64,000 nucleotides of DNA. It comes from Trachythela sp. YZ-2020 (lineage: Eukaryota > Cnidaria > Anthozoa > Malacalcyonacea > Clavulariidae). The position numbers were made by a program, and so were the translations under genes. Positions 41,842 to 51,151 of this stretch are shown here, piece by piece (positions within the stretch are counted from its first letter, which is position 1; the number at the start of each line of letters is the position of its first letter). The notes under the pieces are model-generated. The model worked only from the letters and a program-made list of their open reading frames with translations. It did no database searches and was not told the origin of the DNA. Location: NCBI GenBank assembly GCA_016169945.1, contig JADLSH010000277.1, positions 1,302,001 to 1,366,000 on the forward strand, given 5' to 3'.

Positions 41842-42305
41842 ATGGATAACTCAAGTAGTACGCTTACGGAGAGCGAACTTATCAAACTAAGGAATGGTGT
41901 TATAGAGTCGCTGTTAGCAGCGAAGAGGCAGCAAAATAAACGGAAGCTTAAGATATTCGGCAAGACGATCCTATCATGGGAGGTGTAGCCATTGCTATTA
42001 TATTCCCGTCACCGATAGTGTTAGCCGCGCTGGGTGGTGCGGCAGCACTTATCGGAGGAAACGGTGGAGTGATAAACGGTGTTAGGAGTATAAGAAGGGG
42101 AAAGGTGGAGAGAAAGGCGGGGAAGGAGGATCTGAGATGGATAGACGGAGAGGTGACCAGTAGAAAGACGGCTAGAGAGGTTATGAATACAATAGCATCA
42201 CAACTACCGCCCAGCTCAAGCTGCATTAGCGACCGCACCATTATACCCAAAGGTGATATAAAATTTTTTTTAGAAATAAAAGATGAGTCTATTCTATGGC
42301 TATAA
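41842..42305 (+). pseudogene. Polinton 2 small membrane protein, frameshifted
   Basis: From the ATG at 41842, right after ACATATAATAA, a frame reads MDNSSSTLTESELIKL..KRQQNKRKLKIFGK to a stop at 41988. The overlapping frame from 41975 continues with a hydrophobic segment (AIAIIFPSPIVLAALGGAAALIGG) and a basic region to 42305. The overlap makes a single frameshifted gene of about 150 codons likely. Two adjacent genes with an ATGG-overlap cannot be excluded. No family is recognised. Confidence 0.5.
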
Positions 42306-42667
42306 TGATAAGCTTAAAACAAGTCAAACGCGCTTGTTACAATACAACTTTACATATGAAAGTATATCGAAATCATACAGGACACCTAGTACCCTAAGAA
42401 ATGGATACCCGGTTTCGCTTGGCCAATACTAAGTTAACCCTCTTATCGCACACATTTGACACTGATAACACAATATCATCACTCCAACTCAGATATACGT
42501 TCTTTGCCACTAGAAACAGCGGTAATACCGATGAGGTTGATTTAATTGACATTGACATGACAACCAAAAAAATTGGAACGACAAACATATACATTTTAGA
42601 CGAAACTTTTACTATAAGTGACTTTATTCCAGGATATGATCATGCAAATAGCCATGTTTTACATTAA
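42284..42667 (+). pseudogene. Polinton 2 protein of unknown function, frameshifted
   Basis: The ATG at about 42284 opens MSLFYGYNDKLKTSQTRLLQY; the frame stops at about 42432. A second frame (42401-42667) continues with beta-rich sequence TKLTLLSHTFDTDNTISSLQL..TNIYILDETFTISDFIPG. Together they would make about 125 residues. I do not recognise it. The hAT MITE begins 38 bases after the stop. Confidence 0.4.
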
Positions 42668-42705
42668 ACAACTTAGCAACGAGTCCTATGGTAATGAGTC
42701 AAACC

Positions 42706-43139
42706 CAGAGACGTAGCTAGAGGGGGGGCCCGGGGGCCGGGCCCCCTCTGGCGAAATTCTCGGCCCCCCTTGATAAAATTGTGACTAGCAAAATATTTTT
42801 ATTATTTTTTCACGCTATACGTCATGCAAATATAATATTTTACTTTTACTACATGATGTTTTGAGAATTTGGGCGTATTTCAGCCAGGAATTGTATTTGG
42901 AGATTTAGTGGACAGAAGCGAGATTTGAGTCGGTACAAAAAATACGAATCGGCACAAAAAAAGTCGGGACACAATACAAGTCGGAACATATGAGCACGTA
43001 AGTTGTCCGGGAAAATTTTTTTAATCCCCCCCGTCGACACATACAAAATGGGCATGCTGGTTATAATTTACGTTTTTTAGTTGGCCCCCCCAAAAATGTA
43101 TTCGGCCCCCCTTGATGGGAAAACCTGGCTACGTCTCTG
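42706..43139. mobile_element. hAT-type MITE, 434 bp, inserted in Polinton 2
   Basis: Inverted ends CAGAGACGTAGCTAG and complement (CTGGCTACGTCTCTG) are flanked by a perfect 8-bp duplication GTCAAACC (42698-42705 and 43140-43147). Subterminal C/G runs (GGGGGGGCCCGGGGGCCGGG, GGCCCCCCTTGA) repeat at both ends. No transposase is encoded. Confidence 0.92.
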
Positions 43140-43195
43140 GTCAAACCTAGATATTGTTGTGGAGTTTTAAAGAAATAATACATATAATAAAAGAG

Positions 43196-43360
43196 ATATG
43201 GTTCGTGAAAATAGTTTCGAAGGATATTCCGGAAAAAAAATGTGATTATAAACCAAAACCGACCGCAAATGACAAACGTTGCTGGGCGATAAGAAAAGGT
43301 ATAACCAAAGACTTTTGGTGCAAGCATAAAAAACATAATATTAAAAATTTTAGTTGGTGA
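43196..43360 (+). pseudogene. Small Cys/His-containing Polinton 2 frame
   Basis: ATACATATAATAAAAGAGAT (43178-43197) is followed by an ATG whose frame closes after 15 codons. The overlapping frame to 43360 reads KKCDYKPKPTANDKRCW and DFWCKHKKHN. The promoter-like box and Cys/His pattern suggest a real small zinc-binding protein with one frameshift. It is convergent with the next gene and followed by a hairpin. Confidence 0.35.
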
Positions 43361-43398
43361 AATAAAAGAGATGACATTATCATTAACACAAAGAGAGA

Positions 43399-43434
43399 AA
43401 CATTCTTAATAATAAAAAATTAATTAAGAATGTT
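43399..43434. terminator. Perfect hairpin between convergent genes (Polinton 2, left)
   Basis: AACATTCTTAAT (43399-43410) pairs with ATTAAGAATGTT (43423-43434). The minus-strand stop codon of the next gene (43433-43435) overlaps its edge, as at 14547. Confidence 0.5.
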
Positions 43435-43864
43435 ATTCAGGTTCTGCGACCTTAGTACTAAGTACGTATTTTCCAACAGTGATTCCTCCACTTAATACTC
43501 CAATAAGTGGGATGTATGTGGATGTGGGTGTTATATATCCAAGAACATTTTTGAGGTCCTTCCTAAGTAACTTGTTATCCGCAAGTTATTTTTCCATTTC
43601 CTCACTATTTTTGACAGCCTTCAATGCTCCCATAAGTTCGGAAAACTTATTAATAAGGATATCGGTTAATTGGTTGTTTGTGTGTTCCAGTTGCTGTCTT
43701 TCATAATCTTTGTATATACTTTCTAACGTCTTTTCGGATGCCTTCTTGATATATTTTCCGGTGTAGTTAATTTCACCAGCATCAGCTAGTTTTAGTAACT
43801 CATCCCTTCGACTATCCACGTCAACTTCCATTGTCTCAGTTTCTTCAGACATATTAAACTCCAT
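43433..43864 (-). pseudogene. Homologue of the 14098 gene, one in-frame stop
   Basis: The main frame (43586-43864) reads a charged helical protein (LLKLADAGEINYTGKYIKKASEK) and meets an in-frame TAA just after SEEMEK. Beyond the stop the same frame continues with a hydrophobic end (TYIPLIGVLSGGITVGKYVL) to a stop at 43433. Length and layout match the intact 149-aa protein of Polinton 1. The function is unknown. Confidence 0.65.
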
Positions 43865-43923
43865 TCTTTATTTAATATGCGGAATAATAAGTTCATGACA
43901 ATAAGGTCTGCGTAATAATATTT

Positions 43924-44472
43924 CTAACCTGCGTAATCATTGTTTTTTAGTGTGCTCATGATTTCTTCTTTTTTAACAATTGCTAAGTAGTCGTCTAATA
44001 TTACATTTGTATCTTTTACGCTTGGATTGTAAAAGGTTACAAGTTTAGATATATTTTCTCTATAAGGTTTCGCAATAGATGTTAGTTGTTGTGTAATTAC
44101 TATTGTACTTAATCCGAAATGTCTCGCTGAGAATGCAAGGTTTACAAGTTCGCTGGTTCTACTTTTAACAGCTTGACTGCTTGCACAATCATCCAAGATG
44201 ATAAGACTATTTGTTCCTTCTGCAAACCGAACAACATGTTTTAGGCAGGAATCCACATCATCCTGTTTACAAGGAATGGATCTTTAATCTTTGTCCTTAT
44301 TATATTTCCATTCCTGATATGTTTTGTTCCATTCGTATGTAGGACATATTAGGAATATATAATCAAAATGGTTTTTGTAATCATTCTCCAACATTTTAAG
44401 TAAGTAATATGTTTTTCCACATCCCGTCATTCCAAGAATGATCATGTTAAATGGTGTTTCCAAAGGCTCCAT
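43924..44472 (-). pseudogene. atp: Genome-packaging ATPase (FtsK/HerA, A32-like), frameshifted
   Basis: The N-terminal frame (44284-44472) has Walker A IILGMTGCGKTYYLLKML. After a frame change near 44270, the 43924-44256 frame has Walker B NSLIILDDCAS and a sensor-like STIVITQQLTSI. A32-type ATPases pump DNA into the preformed capsid. The gene lies between capsid and the 149-aa homologue, a typical cluster. The two parts give about 180 residues, short for the family, and the frameshift inactivates this copy. Polinton 1 has no copy of it. Confidence 0.85.
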
Positions 44473-44482
44473 TTATTTTAAT

Positions 44483-44515
44483 AAAAATGAAAGAAAATAC
44501 ATTTTTTTCATTTTT
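44483..44515. terminator. Hairpin between capsid stop and ATPase start
   Basis: AAAAATGAAA (44483-44492) pairs with TTTCATTTTT (44506-44515). It lies 21 nt beyond the capsid stop (44536) and 11 nt before the ATPase ATG. Confidence 0.4.
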
Positions 44516-44992
44516 TGCTCTAAATAATTTAGTAACTAATACCCTGAAGACTGTACTTTTGTCAAAATATTAATTAGTCCATCAAATAACACAAAGATGT
44601 TACACATAACATCATATTGTGTTGACAACTTTTCCATCTCTACTGATTGAGCTCCAACAAACTTTTTCCCACTTCCTACAACGGTATCATCATCAACGGT
44701 TCTAAGATCAATAACGAGTGCAAACTTACTTCTGTAGAACTCTCTGGCAGACATATTGTCGTTGTGGATATTAGTTTTCAAACCAAATAACCTTTTTTGC
44801 TTCATCATAGTATTTTGCAGGTGTTAAACCCTGACTGTATACAGCGTTTGGATTTCCCTCCACTGTGATTTTCACTTTCTCAATGTTTGGGAAGACATAT
44901 TCCTCACTATCAGTGACTGTCTTATTTCTGAAAAGTAAGACCACAGCTTTCATACTTTTTCTGGGAAGGTTTATACTCTCATTAATCCTTGT

Positions 44993-46244
44993 CGTGACCG
45001 GACGTTTGGCCGACAGACATTTGGCCGACAGACACTAGACCGACAGATGTTTGACCGACATGACCTTTCACCGACAGACATTTAGCCGACAGGACATTTT
45101 GCCGACAAGACATTTAGCCGACAGGACATTTGGCCGACAAGACATTAGGCCGACAGGACAATTCACCGACAAGATTTTTTATTTCAAGTTTATTTTCTAA
45201 AATAATGCTCACGGGTAATGATGACTCATTGGATGACTCATACAAATTAATCAGACTATTAGTCAAATTAATGACTCGTGCAGGTATTGTTTCACGGTTT
45301 CATTGTGTCAAAGCACTGTGAAAACAAAAGGATCACTCATTTGTTGGTCAAAAGGATGACTCGTAGGTATTGTTATTTTGTTATTGTGATTTCCCTATAT
45401 ATAGGAGGCAGGGGATCACGGTTTCATTGCCTGATTTGTTCACAAACTATGGAGTTCGTTAAGACCAGACGAGGCGGCCAGAGACTTCTGTATGAAGGTT
45501 ATGCATACATCCTTGATAGAAAGCGAAATTCTTTAGCCTACTGGAGGTGCGAAAAAAAAGAAAGAATGTGCGGGCAGGCTAACAGAAAGATACAGAATCT
45601 TGGTTTGCATCAATGGTACAGGGAACATGCCGACAACGCATTTTGGATAAAGAAATTCCAGGTTCTGGCCTTTGTCCCTCCTGATAGAGTTATCGATGCG
45701 TTTGAAGAGTTGGTAACTTCATTGGATCCTAAGACCGATGAGCTCCTCGGGGATTTTCTAGTGTATTTTGAGACGACCTGGATCGGAATAGTCCAGAGAG
45801 GACGTCGACGCCGATCTATTTCCGATATCGATCTATGGAATGTAAACGACCGTGTTGAGCATGACTTACCGCGTACGAATAACTCCATAGAAGGTTGGCA
45901 TCATGCCTTCGATCAACGCGTTGGCGTCACCCACCCCACTATCCGGAGACTTGTGGCCAAGATCAGGAAGGAGCAAGCCAATAACGAACTTTTATTGGAG
46001 CAAATCTCTGCTGGATTCTCCGTCGGCCCATCGAAGAAAATTTACCAAACGCTGAATTTAAGACTCAAAGCGATTGTGAGTGATTTGGACTTAAACGCCG
46101 ACAGCATATGTTATTTCAAGACGTTGTTTCAAATAATTGAAATGTCGGTGAATTGTCCTGTCGGCCTAATGTCTTGTCGGCCAAATGTCCTGTCGGCTAA
46201 ATGTCTTGTCGGCCAAATGCCTGTCGGCCAAACGTCCGCGCACC
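44993..46244 (+). mobile_element. Mutator-like (MULE) element, 1,252 bp, in the capsid gene
   Basis: A perfect 9-bp duplication AATCCTTGT flanks it (44984-44992 and 46245-46253). The ends CGTGACCGGACGTTTGG and, inverted, GGTGCGCGGACGTTTGG continue into arrays of a 19-20-bp repeat built on CATTTGGCCGACAGGA: about nine units on the left (to about 45175) and five on the right. A 9-bp duplication is diagnostic of MULEs. The inside encodes a shortened transposase. Confidence 0.92.
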
Positions 46245-46255
46245 AATCCTTGTAG
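45449..46255 (+). pseudogene. FLYWCH-MULE transposase, catalytic core deleted
   Basis: From the ATG at 45449 the protein begins with a FLYWCH zinc finger (LLYEGYAYILDRKRNSLAYW, RCEKKERMCGQAN, then the His). It passes almost directly into the C-terminal MULE region (LAFVPPDRVIDAFEELV, PRTNNSIEGWHHAFDQRVG). The DDE catalytic domain that normally lies between is absent, so the product could bind DNA but not move it. The frame is otherwise intact and runs out through the right terminal repeat. Such a remnant could act as a repressor, which is speculation. Confidence 0.8.
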
Positions 46256-47029
46256 TGTCTTTGCCCCATACGGTTGTCTTCAATAAGGTTACATGCTCAT
46301 AGGACAAGGATCGACCAACCCCATATCCCTCATTAACCTCCTTAGCCAGTTCTTCGTTCTCTATTGTCTCATTCTCTAAATGAATGTTTTTTAGTTTGTA
46401 TCCCTCAACACTTTGACCAGATTGTGCAACCATAACTTTATCAACCTTTGAGAGAGTTAGAATATACTCCAAATCACTCTTAATATTATACGGTGCGTAA
46501 GGTCCATGATCATTTAATATCTTTCCCAGTTTAATTTTTAACTCATCGTATACCTTTGCCATCATCGTGTCATAGTCACCATCCGTCTTTGCAGTTTTAG
46601 TACCACTGTCATCCTTTGACATTAACTTTCTTGTGTTTTCATTTGCTATTCTCAATTCTAACATGTTATCTCTTTTTGCTTGAGACTTCCAAAGATCTTT
46701 GTAAATCTCAATAAGACTTTCACCGGTGTTATCATATGCCACCTCACTACCCATTTTTATAGTGAGTCTTTCACACAAGAGTTTACCAAGATTGTTTAGA
46801 AACCAAGATTTTGTGTTTTTACTTTCAAACTTAAATGATAGACAGAATGTACCTGGAACGATGCAAGTGTTTGGTCCCAGTTTTGGAATATTTACGTAAA
46901 TTTCCTCACCCGGATTAGCTTCGGTAGAGCTGAATGTTATAATGTTACATGTTCTACTTCCCTTAACGTCAGTTTTTATCGCTCTTTTGAAACCAGGTTT
47001 AATTCATTAATCCTTCTTTCCATTTATTA

Positions 47030-48271
47030 TATATATATTTGTTTTACTTTTGTATTCGTTGTACAAAAAATAAGCTAATGCTATAGCTAGAATCCAAAGA
47101 TTTTTAGCTAAGAATGCAACACCCTTCGCTCCCCACGTTAAAAATTTTGAAATTACGTTTAACACAGCTGCTAATTTAGCATTGTTTGCTAGTGCTTTTG
47201 CGAATTTGCTTGTTGCTCTTGCTCCTTTTTTATTGCATTTCTAGCCCCCATTACAACTGTAATGATTATGCCAGCTACTGAGATTGCAACAACTGATATA
47301 CTTGTAATATTTTCTTTTGCCCACTTCTTAAATCTTTCAAACCTTGTAAGATCATTTACTTCCACCTCTTCATCCACGATAGATGTAGTTAGCGAACCTG
47401 TAGGTCGTATGTTTAATCTTAACCTTATCTCATCAGCTTTTAGATCAGCCATATCTGCCATTGCTTTGTAAAGTTTTGACTTACTCTCTCGGCCTGCAAC
47501 TCGTTCAGTTTCACTTAATTCTTTCCAATGATTACTTTCTATCTTAAGGAAGTTAATCTTCTCCTCACCGGAATTTCCTTTTACGTTCAAGATTCCTCTT
47601 AATTCTCTTAACTCATTCTCTGTTATTGTTACATCACCTCTAATAGCTTCACCTTGCTCAGATAATTCATCCTCTAACCTTTCATTTACATTTTCCAAAA
47701 TATTATCCACAAGTTCCCGTGGAGTATCTAAATTTTGTGCCTCAAGCTGTTCTTCCACTAAAGCTGCAGGAGTTTTTGAATGTTCAATCTTAGCTTTTCT
47801 AATTAATTCCTTGAACTCATTAACGTATTTTTCCTTACTTTTATCTGTTGAGTACTCCATCTTCCCATTTTTAAAAATAATAATCTTAACACCACGAAAT
47901 TTAAAACCATTAATACGTCTGAGGTCTTTGGTTACCGTTAGCTCTATTTTATCAAAGATTGTTGTGGAAGATGGTCCATCTCCTTTATTGAGATTTAATC
48001 CAAGTTCTTTTTTAAGAAAATCTTTTTTGTCTAGTGTGTATGCCCTTTTCATCACTCCAGCATCTCGTCTTGGATTTGGTATAGAACCTCCTCTTGTTTT
48101 AGATTCACCAACTGCGTCTGGATTAGATGTGTCGATGATTAATATACTCTCATCTTGTCTATTATTATCGTCAATAAAACTAGTGTCCTCTTCTTCCGCT
48201 GCTTTGCGTTCTGCTTCAGTTTTATCACGATCTAAATTATCTAACTCTATATTATCAGTAGCTTCAGCCAT
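47030..48271 (-). pseudogene. Homologue of the 397-aa coiled-coil membrane protein
   Basis: The main frame (47189-48271, 360 aa) begins MAEATDNIELDNLDRDK. It has an acidic N-terminus, a charged helical region around residues 185-240 (NILENVNERLEDELSEQGEA), and a membrane segment near 325-345 (ITSISVVAISVAGIIITVVM). Beyond its stop at 47189, another frame down to about 47030 encodes hydrophobic sequence like the C-terminal membrane part of the 11795-12988 protein, so a frameshift has cut the end. It has the same place between integrase and capsid as in Polinton 1. The start is directly downstream of the integrase stop (leader TATACAATAAATGG). Confidence 0.65.
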
Positions 48272-49030
48272 TTATTGTATATCCTGAATATCTTTTTCTG
48301 GAATCCAAGAGTTATGTTTACTGTCGTGCCCTAACCACTTTACCAATACCATACCTTTTCTCCTTTTCAATATTTTTTCCACTCTGTATACATCATCCTT
48401 TTTGTTCACAACAGATAGTTCCTCCTCATAAAATTTTCCAATAATTGGTTCGGCTTCAGTCCCTTCGATCTCATACATGTTAGGATCTCCTCTGAAAACT
48501 TTTACAACCTTAAATATCTCTTCCGTGAAGTTAGACTCGTATCCCTTGCTAAATAATTTTGTATACCTACTCACTTGAACAGTGTCGCCAATTCTAAACT
48601 TAGGTAACGGAAGTTCTCCTAATCCATACCCATATAGCGTGATCCATACTTGATCTTTGTTAGATTCATTTACTTCAGCGGGTCTCATTAGTATGCTGCT
48701 ATGTTTGGTGTGATTATAGTTGTTTGTAAGTTTGTCTAGGATGTCGACCCAAATGTAAGTTCCTTTGCTATAGAAGTACTTCCACATCATTGTCTTTAAA
48801 GTTCGGTTAAATCTTTCGACTATCGCTGCTTTTCTATCAGAGTTAGTAGAGAAATAATTAACGTCATGACTTTTTAAGAGGTTCTTTACACCAACGTTGT
48901 AAAACTCCTTTCCTTCATCAAACTGAGCAACCTTTGGATATTTCCCAAACCTTTTCTTGAATTCCTCTAATAATATGTCCACAGACTTTGTCATGTTTTT
49001 GGTGTCTTTTCTGTAAACTGGGATTGTGAA
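48272..49030 (-). pseudogene. int: Integrase of Polinton 2 with chromodomain, N-terminus deleted
   Basis: The frame keeps the second catalytic Asp (AQFDEGKEFYN) and the Glu (AIVERFNRTLKTMMW), the SH3-like C-terminal region (FRIGDTVQVSRYTK) and a final chromodomain (VYRVEKILKRRKGMVLVKWL, then WIPEKDI). Chromodomain fusions direct integrases to modified histones in other elements. Upstream, sequence similarity stops abruptly at about 49030 within the core, at a PVYRKD block. The zinc-binding N-terminus and first catalytic Asp are therefore gone and sequence of the divergent gene follows at once. This is a deletion junction, and the enzyme is dead. Confidence 0.9.
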
Positions 49031-50858
49031 CTATTATGGAGAGTATTATCAAAAAGCAATGGATAATCAAAAGTTGGGTATGACGGCTGCACTTATCAAA
49101 AAGTATCCTCATCCTGATCTTTTAAAGTTTATGTTTGATGTGGACTTGACAAAAACCGCTGACATCATCAAAACAAATACTTATTACAAGGTGGATGAGA
49201 CAACTAGCTATGACATCACATCAGACACATTTAAAAATAATAAAAAGTGGACGTGGTATCTTCATGAGTGGAAAAAATATGGGATAAACATGGATCCACT
49301 TCCATACAAAATAAATAAATTTGAAATTTATGTTTCTAAAAACAGTTTTGTCTCTAATTTTGCTTCACTTGATACAAAATGGATATCACATTAGGTAAGT
49401 TTGATTATTTAAATGATCCTTATTTCGCATCATTATTAGCTGTCTACATTATTACATACAAATGTGGAATATGTATTGAACATTTGAGAGAGAGCGGAGA
49501 AACACCAAAGATAATAACAAGTATTGCGAGGTATCATTTGTATTATCACATGCGAAGGTTTCTTAGAGATCCGAGTAAAATGACGCAGTATGTATCAAAA
49601 GAATTATTAGAAAATATTAAGAAACATATGCCTACACTAAAAACATGGGAAAGCAAATTTTATCAAGGACTAACACAAATAGGTCTTTGGCATAGTAGAC
49701 AACCTAACAAAAAAAGAATTAGAAACTATAATTACGCACGCAACAATGGAGGAGGAATAGTAGGAATTACAGTTTAAAAGTTATGTTTATTGTGTATTAG
49801 GTGCGCAAGCACGAACACGTTGGCCAACCATTGGTCGTGGAGCAAAGTCATTACAAATCCAGGATGTGTTTCACAAACTTTTCACGGATTTTGTAGCGCA
49901 AGATGATACAACAGTAACCATCACTAACATGAGAAAAGCAATAAAAGACACCAATGTTGTACTTAACATGGCAATATCACCTGGACTCATTCTAATTCCA
50001 TCAAATATGATTATCCTTTTGGAAATGGTGGCTGGATACAACAATGTGCTCACAATGGCAACAAAAGGTATGAGATTTGGTAATAACGCAAATGTTAACT
50101 ATTCAAGTCCAAGCGTAGCAAGCACAGTAATGAAAGACACAAGCGCAGCAAGCGTAAAGGAGGAGGTAACGAGCGTAGTAATGAAAGACACAAGCGCAGC
50201 AAGCACAAGAAGCGCAGCAACCGCAGCAACCGCAGCAACCGCAGCAACCGCAGCAACCGCAGCAACCGCAGCAACCGCAGCAACCGCAGCAACCGCAGCA
50301 ACCGCAGCAAGCGCAGCAACCGCAGCAACCGCAGCAAGCACAAGAAGCGCAGCAACCGCAGCAACCGCAGCAACCGCAGCAACCGCAGCAACCGCAGCAA
50401 CCGCAGCAACCGCAGCAACCGCAGCAACCGCAGCAACCGCAGCAACCGCAGCAACCGCAGCAACCGCAGCAAGCGCAGCAACCGCAGCAACCGCAGCAAG
50501 CACAAGAAGCGCAGCAACCGCAGCAACCGCAGCAACCGCAGCAACCGCAGCAACCGCAGCAACCGCAGCAACCGCAGCAACCGCAGCAACCGCAGCAACC
50601 GCAGCAACCGCAGCAACCGCAGCAACCGCAGCAACCGCAGCAACCGCAGCAACCGCAGCAACCGCAGCAACCGCAGCAACCGCAGCAACCGCAGCAACCG
50701 CAGCAAGCACAAGAAGCGCAGCAACCGCAGCAACCGCAGCAACCGCAGCAACCGCAGCAACCGCAGCAACCGCAGCAAGCGTAGTAACAAAAGATCAGTT
50801 GTACATTCTTAGTGCTATGTTTGTTGGTGGAATTATGGTTTCAAAATTAATACTCTGA
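49026..50858 (+). pseudogene. Homologue of the large 7145-9844 protein with Ala-Ala-Thr repeat
   Basis: Three frames (49026-49394, 49379-49777 and 49789-50858) follow the Polinton 1 homologue: YKINKFEIYVSKN, then SIARYHLYYHMRRF, then QDVFHKLF..TTVTITNMRKAIKDTN and VAGYNNVL. After residue about 110 of the last frame comes a long AAT repeat that is absent from Polinton 1, then a C-terminal membrane segment (LYILSAMFVGGIMVSKLIL). The N-terminal third is missing owing to the deletion at about 49030. The repeat is fully in frame, so it expanded without breaking this part of the gene. Confidence 0.7.
50209..50785. repeat. 9-bp minisatellite (GCAGCAACC)n
   Basis: About 64 units of GCAGCAACC, interrupted by four variant blocks with GCAAGCACAAGAAGC that themselves recur at intervals of 160-200 bp (higher-order repeat). 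It encodes Ala-Ala-Thr in the plus frame; other frames and the opposite strand are also open simply because the unit is a multiple of three. Confidence 0.97.
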
Positions 50859-50886
50859 ATTTATAATGCGATGTGGATTATAAATT
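50858..50886. terminator. Perfect hairpin between convergent genes (Polinton 2, centre)
   Basis: AATTTATAAT (50858-50867) pairs with ATTATAAATT (50877-50886) around a 9-nt loop. It begins on the TGA stop of the plus gene and ends 5 nt before the minus-strand stop at 50891. Confidence 0.5.
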
Positions 50887-50890
50887 TTAA

Positions 50891-51150
50891 TTAGGATAAA
50901 AAATATTCCCATCCTAGTGAATGAAATATTTTCTTACACTTGTTATATGAAGTCTTACTTTTTGGAAACTTAAAAAATTCTGGGCTTATCGGAATGTTAT
51001 TCTTTTTATGCAATTGATAAACTAAAATATGTATATTAGGAAGGGTTTCATCAATGTTTTTACTAATAGTTAAAAAATCACGCTCAATGCTCGCATCCCA
51101 GGAAGGTTTACCAATTTTTTTGAAAAATTTAATAAGTTTATCTTCTGGGT
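50891..51150 (-). pseudogene. C-terminal part of the homologue of the 5848-6431 gene
   Basis: The frame from NPEDKLIKFFKK to the stop matches the C-terminal end of the Polinton 1 protein (SIERDF with SLGRDF; LGWEYF with LGWRWQNF). The first residues of the open frame (MSINHYHYH) come from the 3' tail of the LINE at 51152, so the gene was cut there by LINE insertion. Its upstream part is not recognisable. The function is unknown. Confidence 0.5.
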
Positions 51151-51151
51151 T

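Larger units (their letters stand above)
44536..47022 (-). pseudogene. mcp: Major capsid protein of Polinton 2, split by a MULE
   Basis: Reading on the minus strand starts near 47022 behind ATATATATAATAA. It shifts frame within the first 15 codons, then passes through the IYVNIPKLGPNTCIVPG stretch and the 46245-46778 frame (RLTIKMGSEVAYDN to YGVGRSLSYEHVTLL). It is cut by the MULE at 44993-46244 and resumes at 44953 (FRNKTVTDSEEYVFPNIEKV). It shifts once more near 44800 and ends at 44536. It aligns over its length with 13073-14018 but keeps about 85 internal codons missing there. By gene order and conservation it is the double-jelly-roll major capsid protein; no motif alone proves it. Confidence 0.7.

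Noticed and set aside
41303..41854. Start at 41854 for the 183-aa frame
   Set aside because: That start would place the coding region over the promoter and ATG of the divergent gene; the start at 41806 has its own TATAATAAAG leader.
45278..45448. N-terminal extension of the MULE protein from 45278
   Set aside because: The first 57 residues look like translated non-coding DNA; the FLYWCH finger begins just after the ATG at 45449.
50209..50785. CRISPR-like array
   Set aside because: There are no unique spacers; the region is a continuous minisatellite in a eukaryotic genome.
50095..50790. Long open frames on the minus strand encoding poly Leu-Leu-Arg and poly Ala-Val
   Set aside because: They arise because the 9-bp repeat is open in every frame on both strands; only the plus frame continues into conserved Polinton sequence and a membrane segment.
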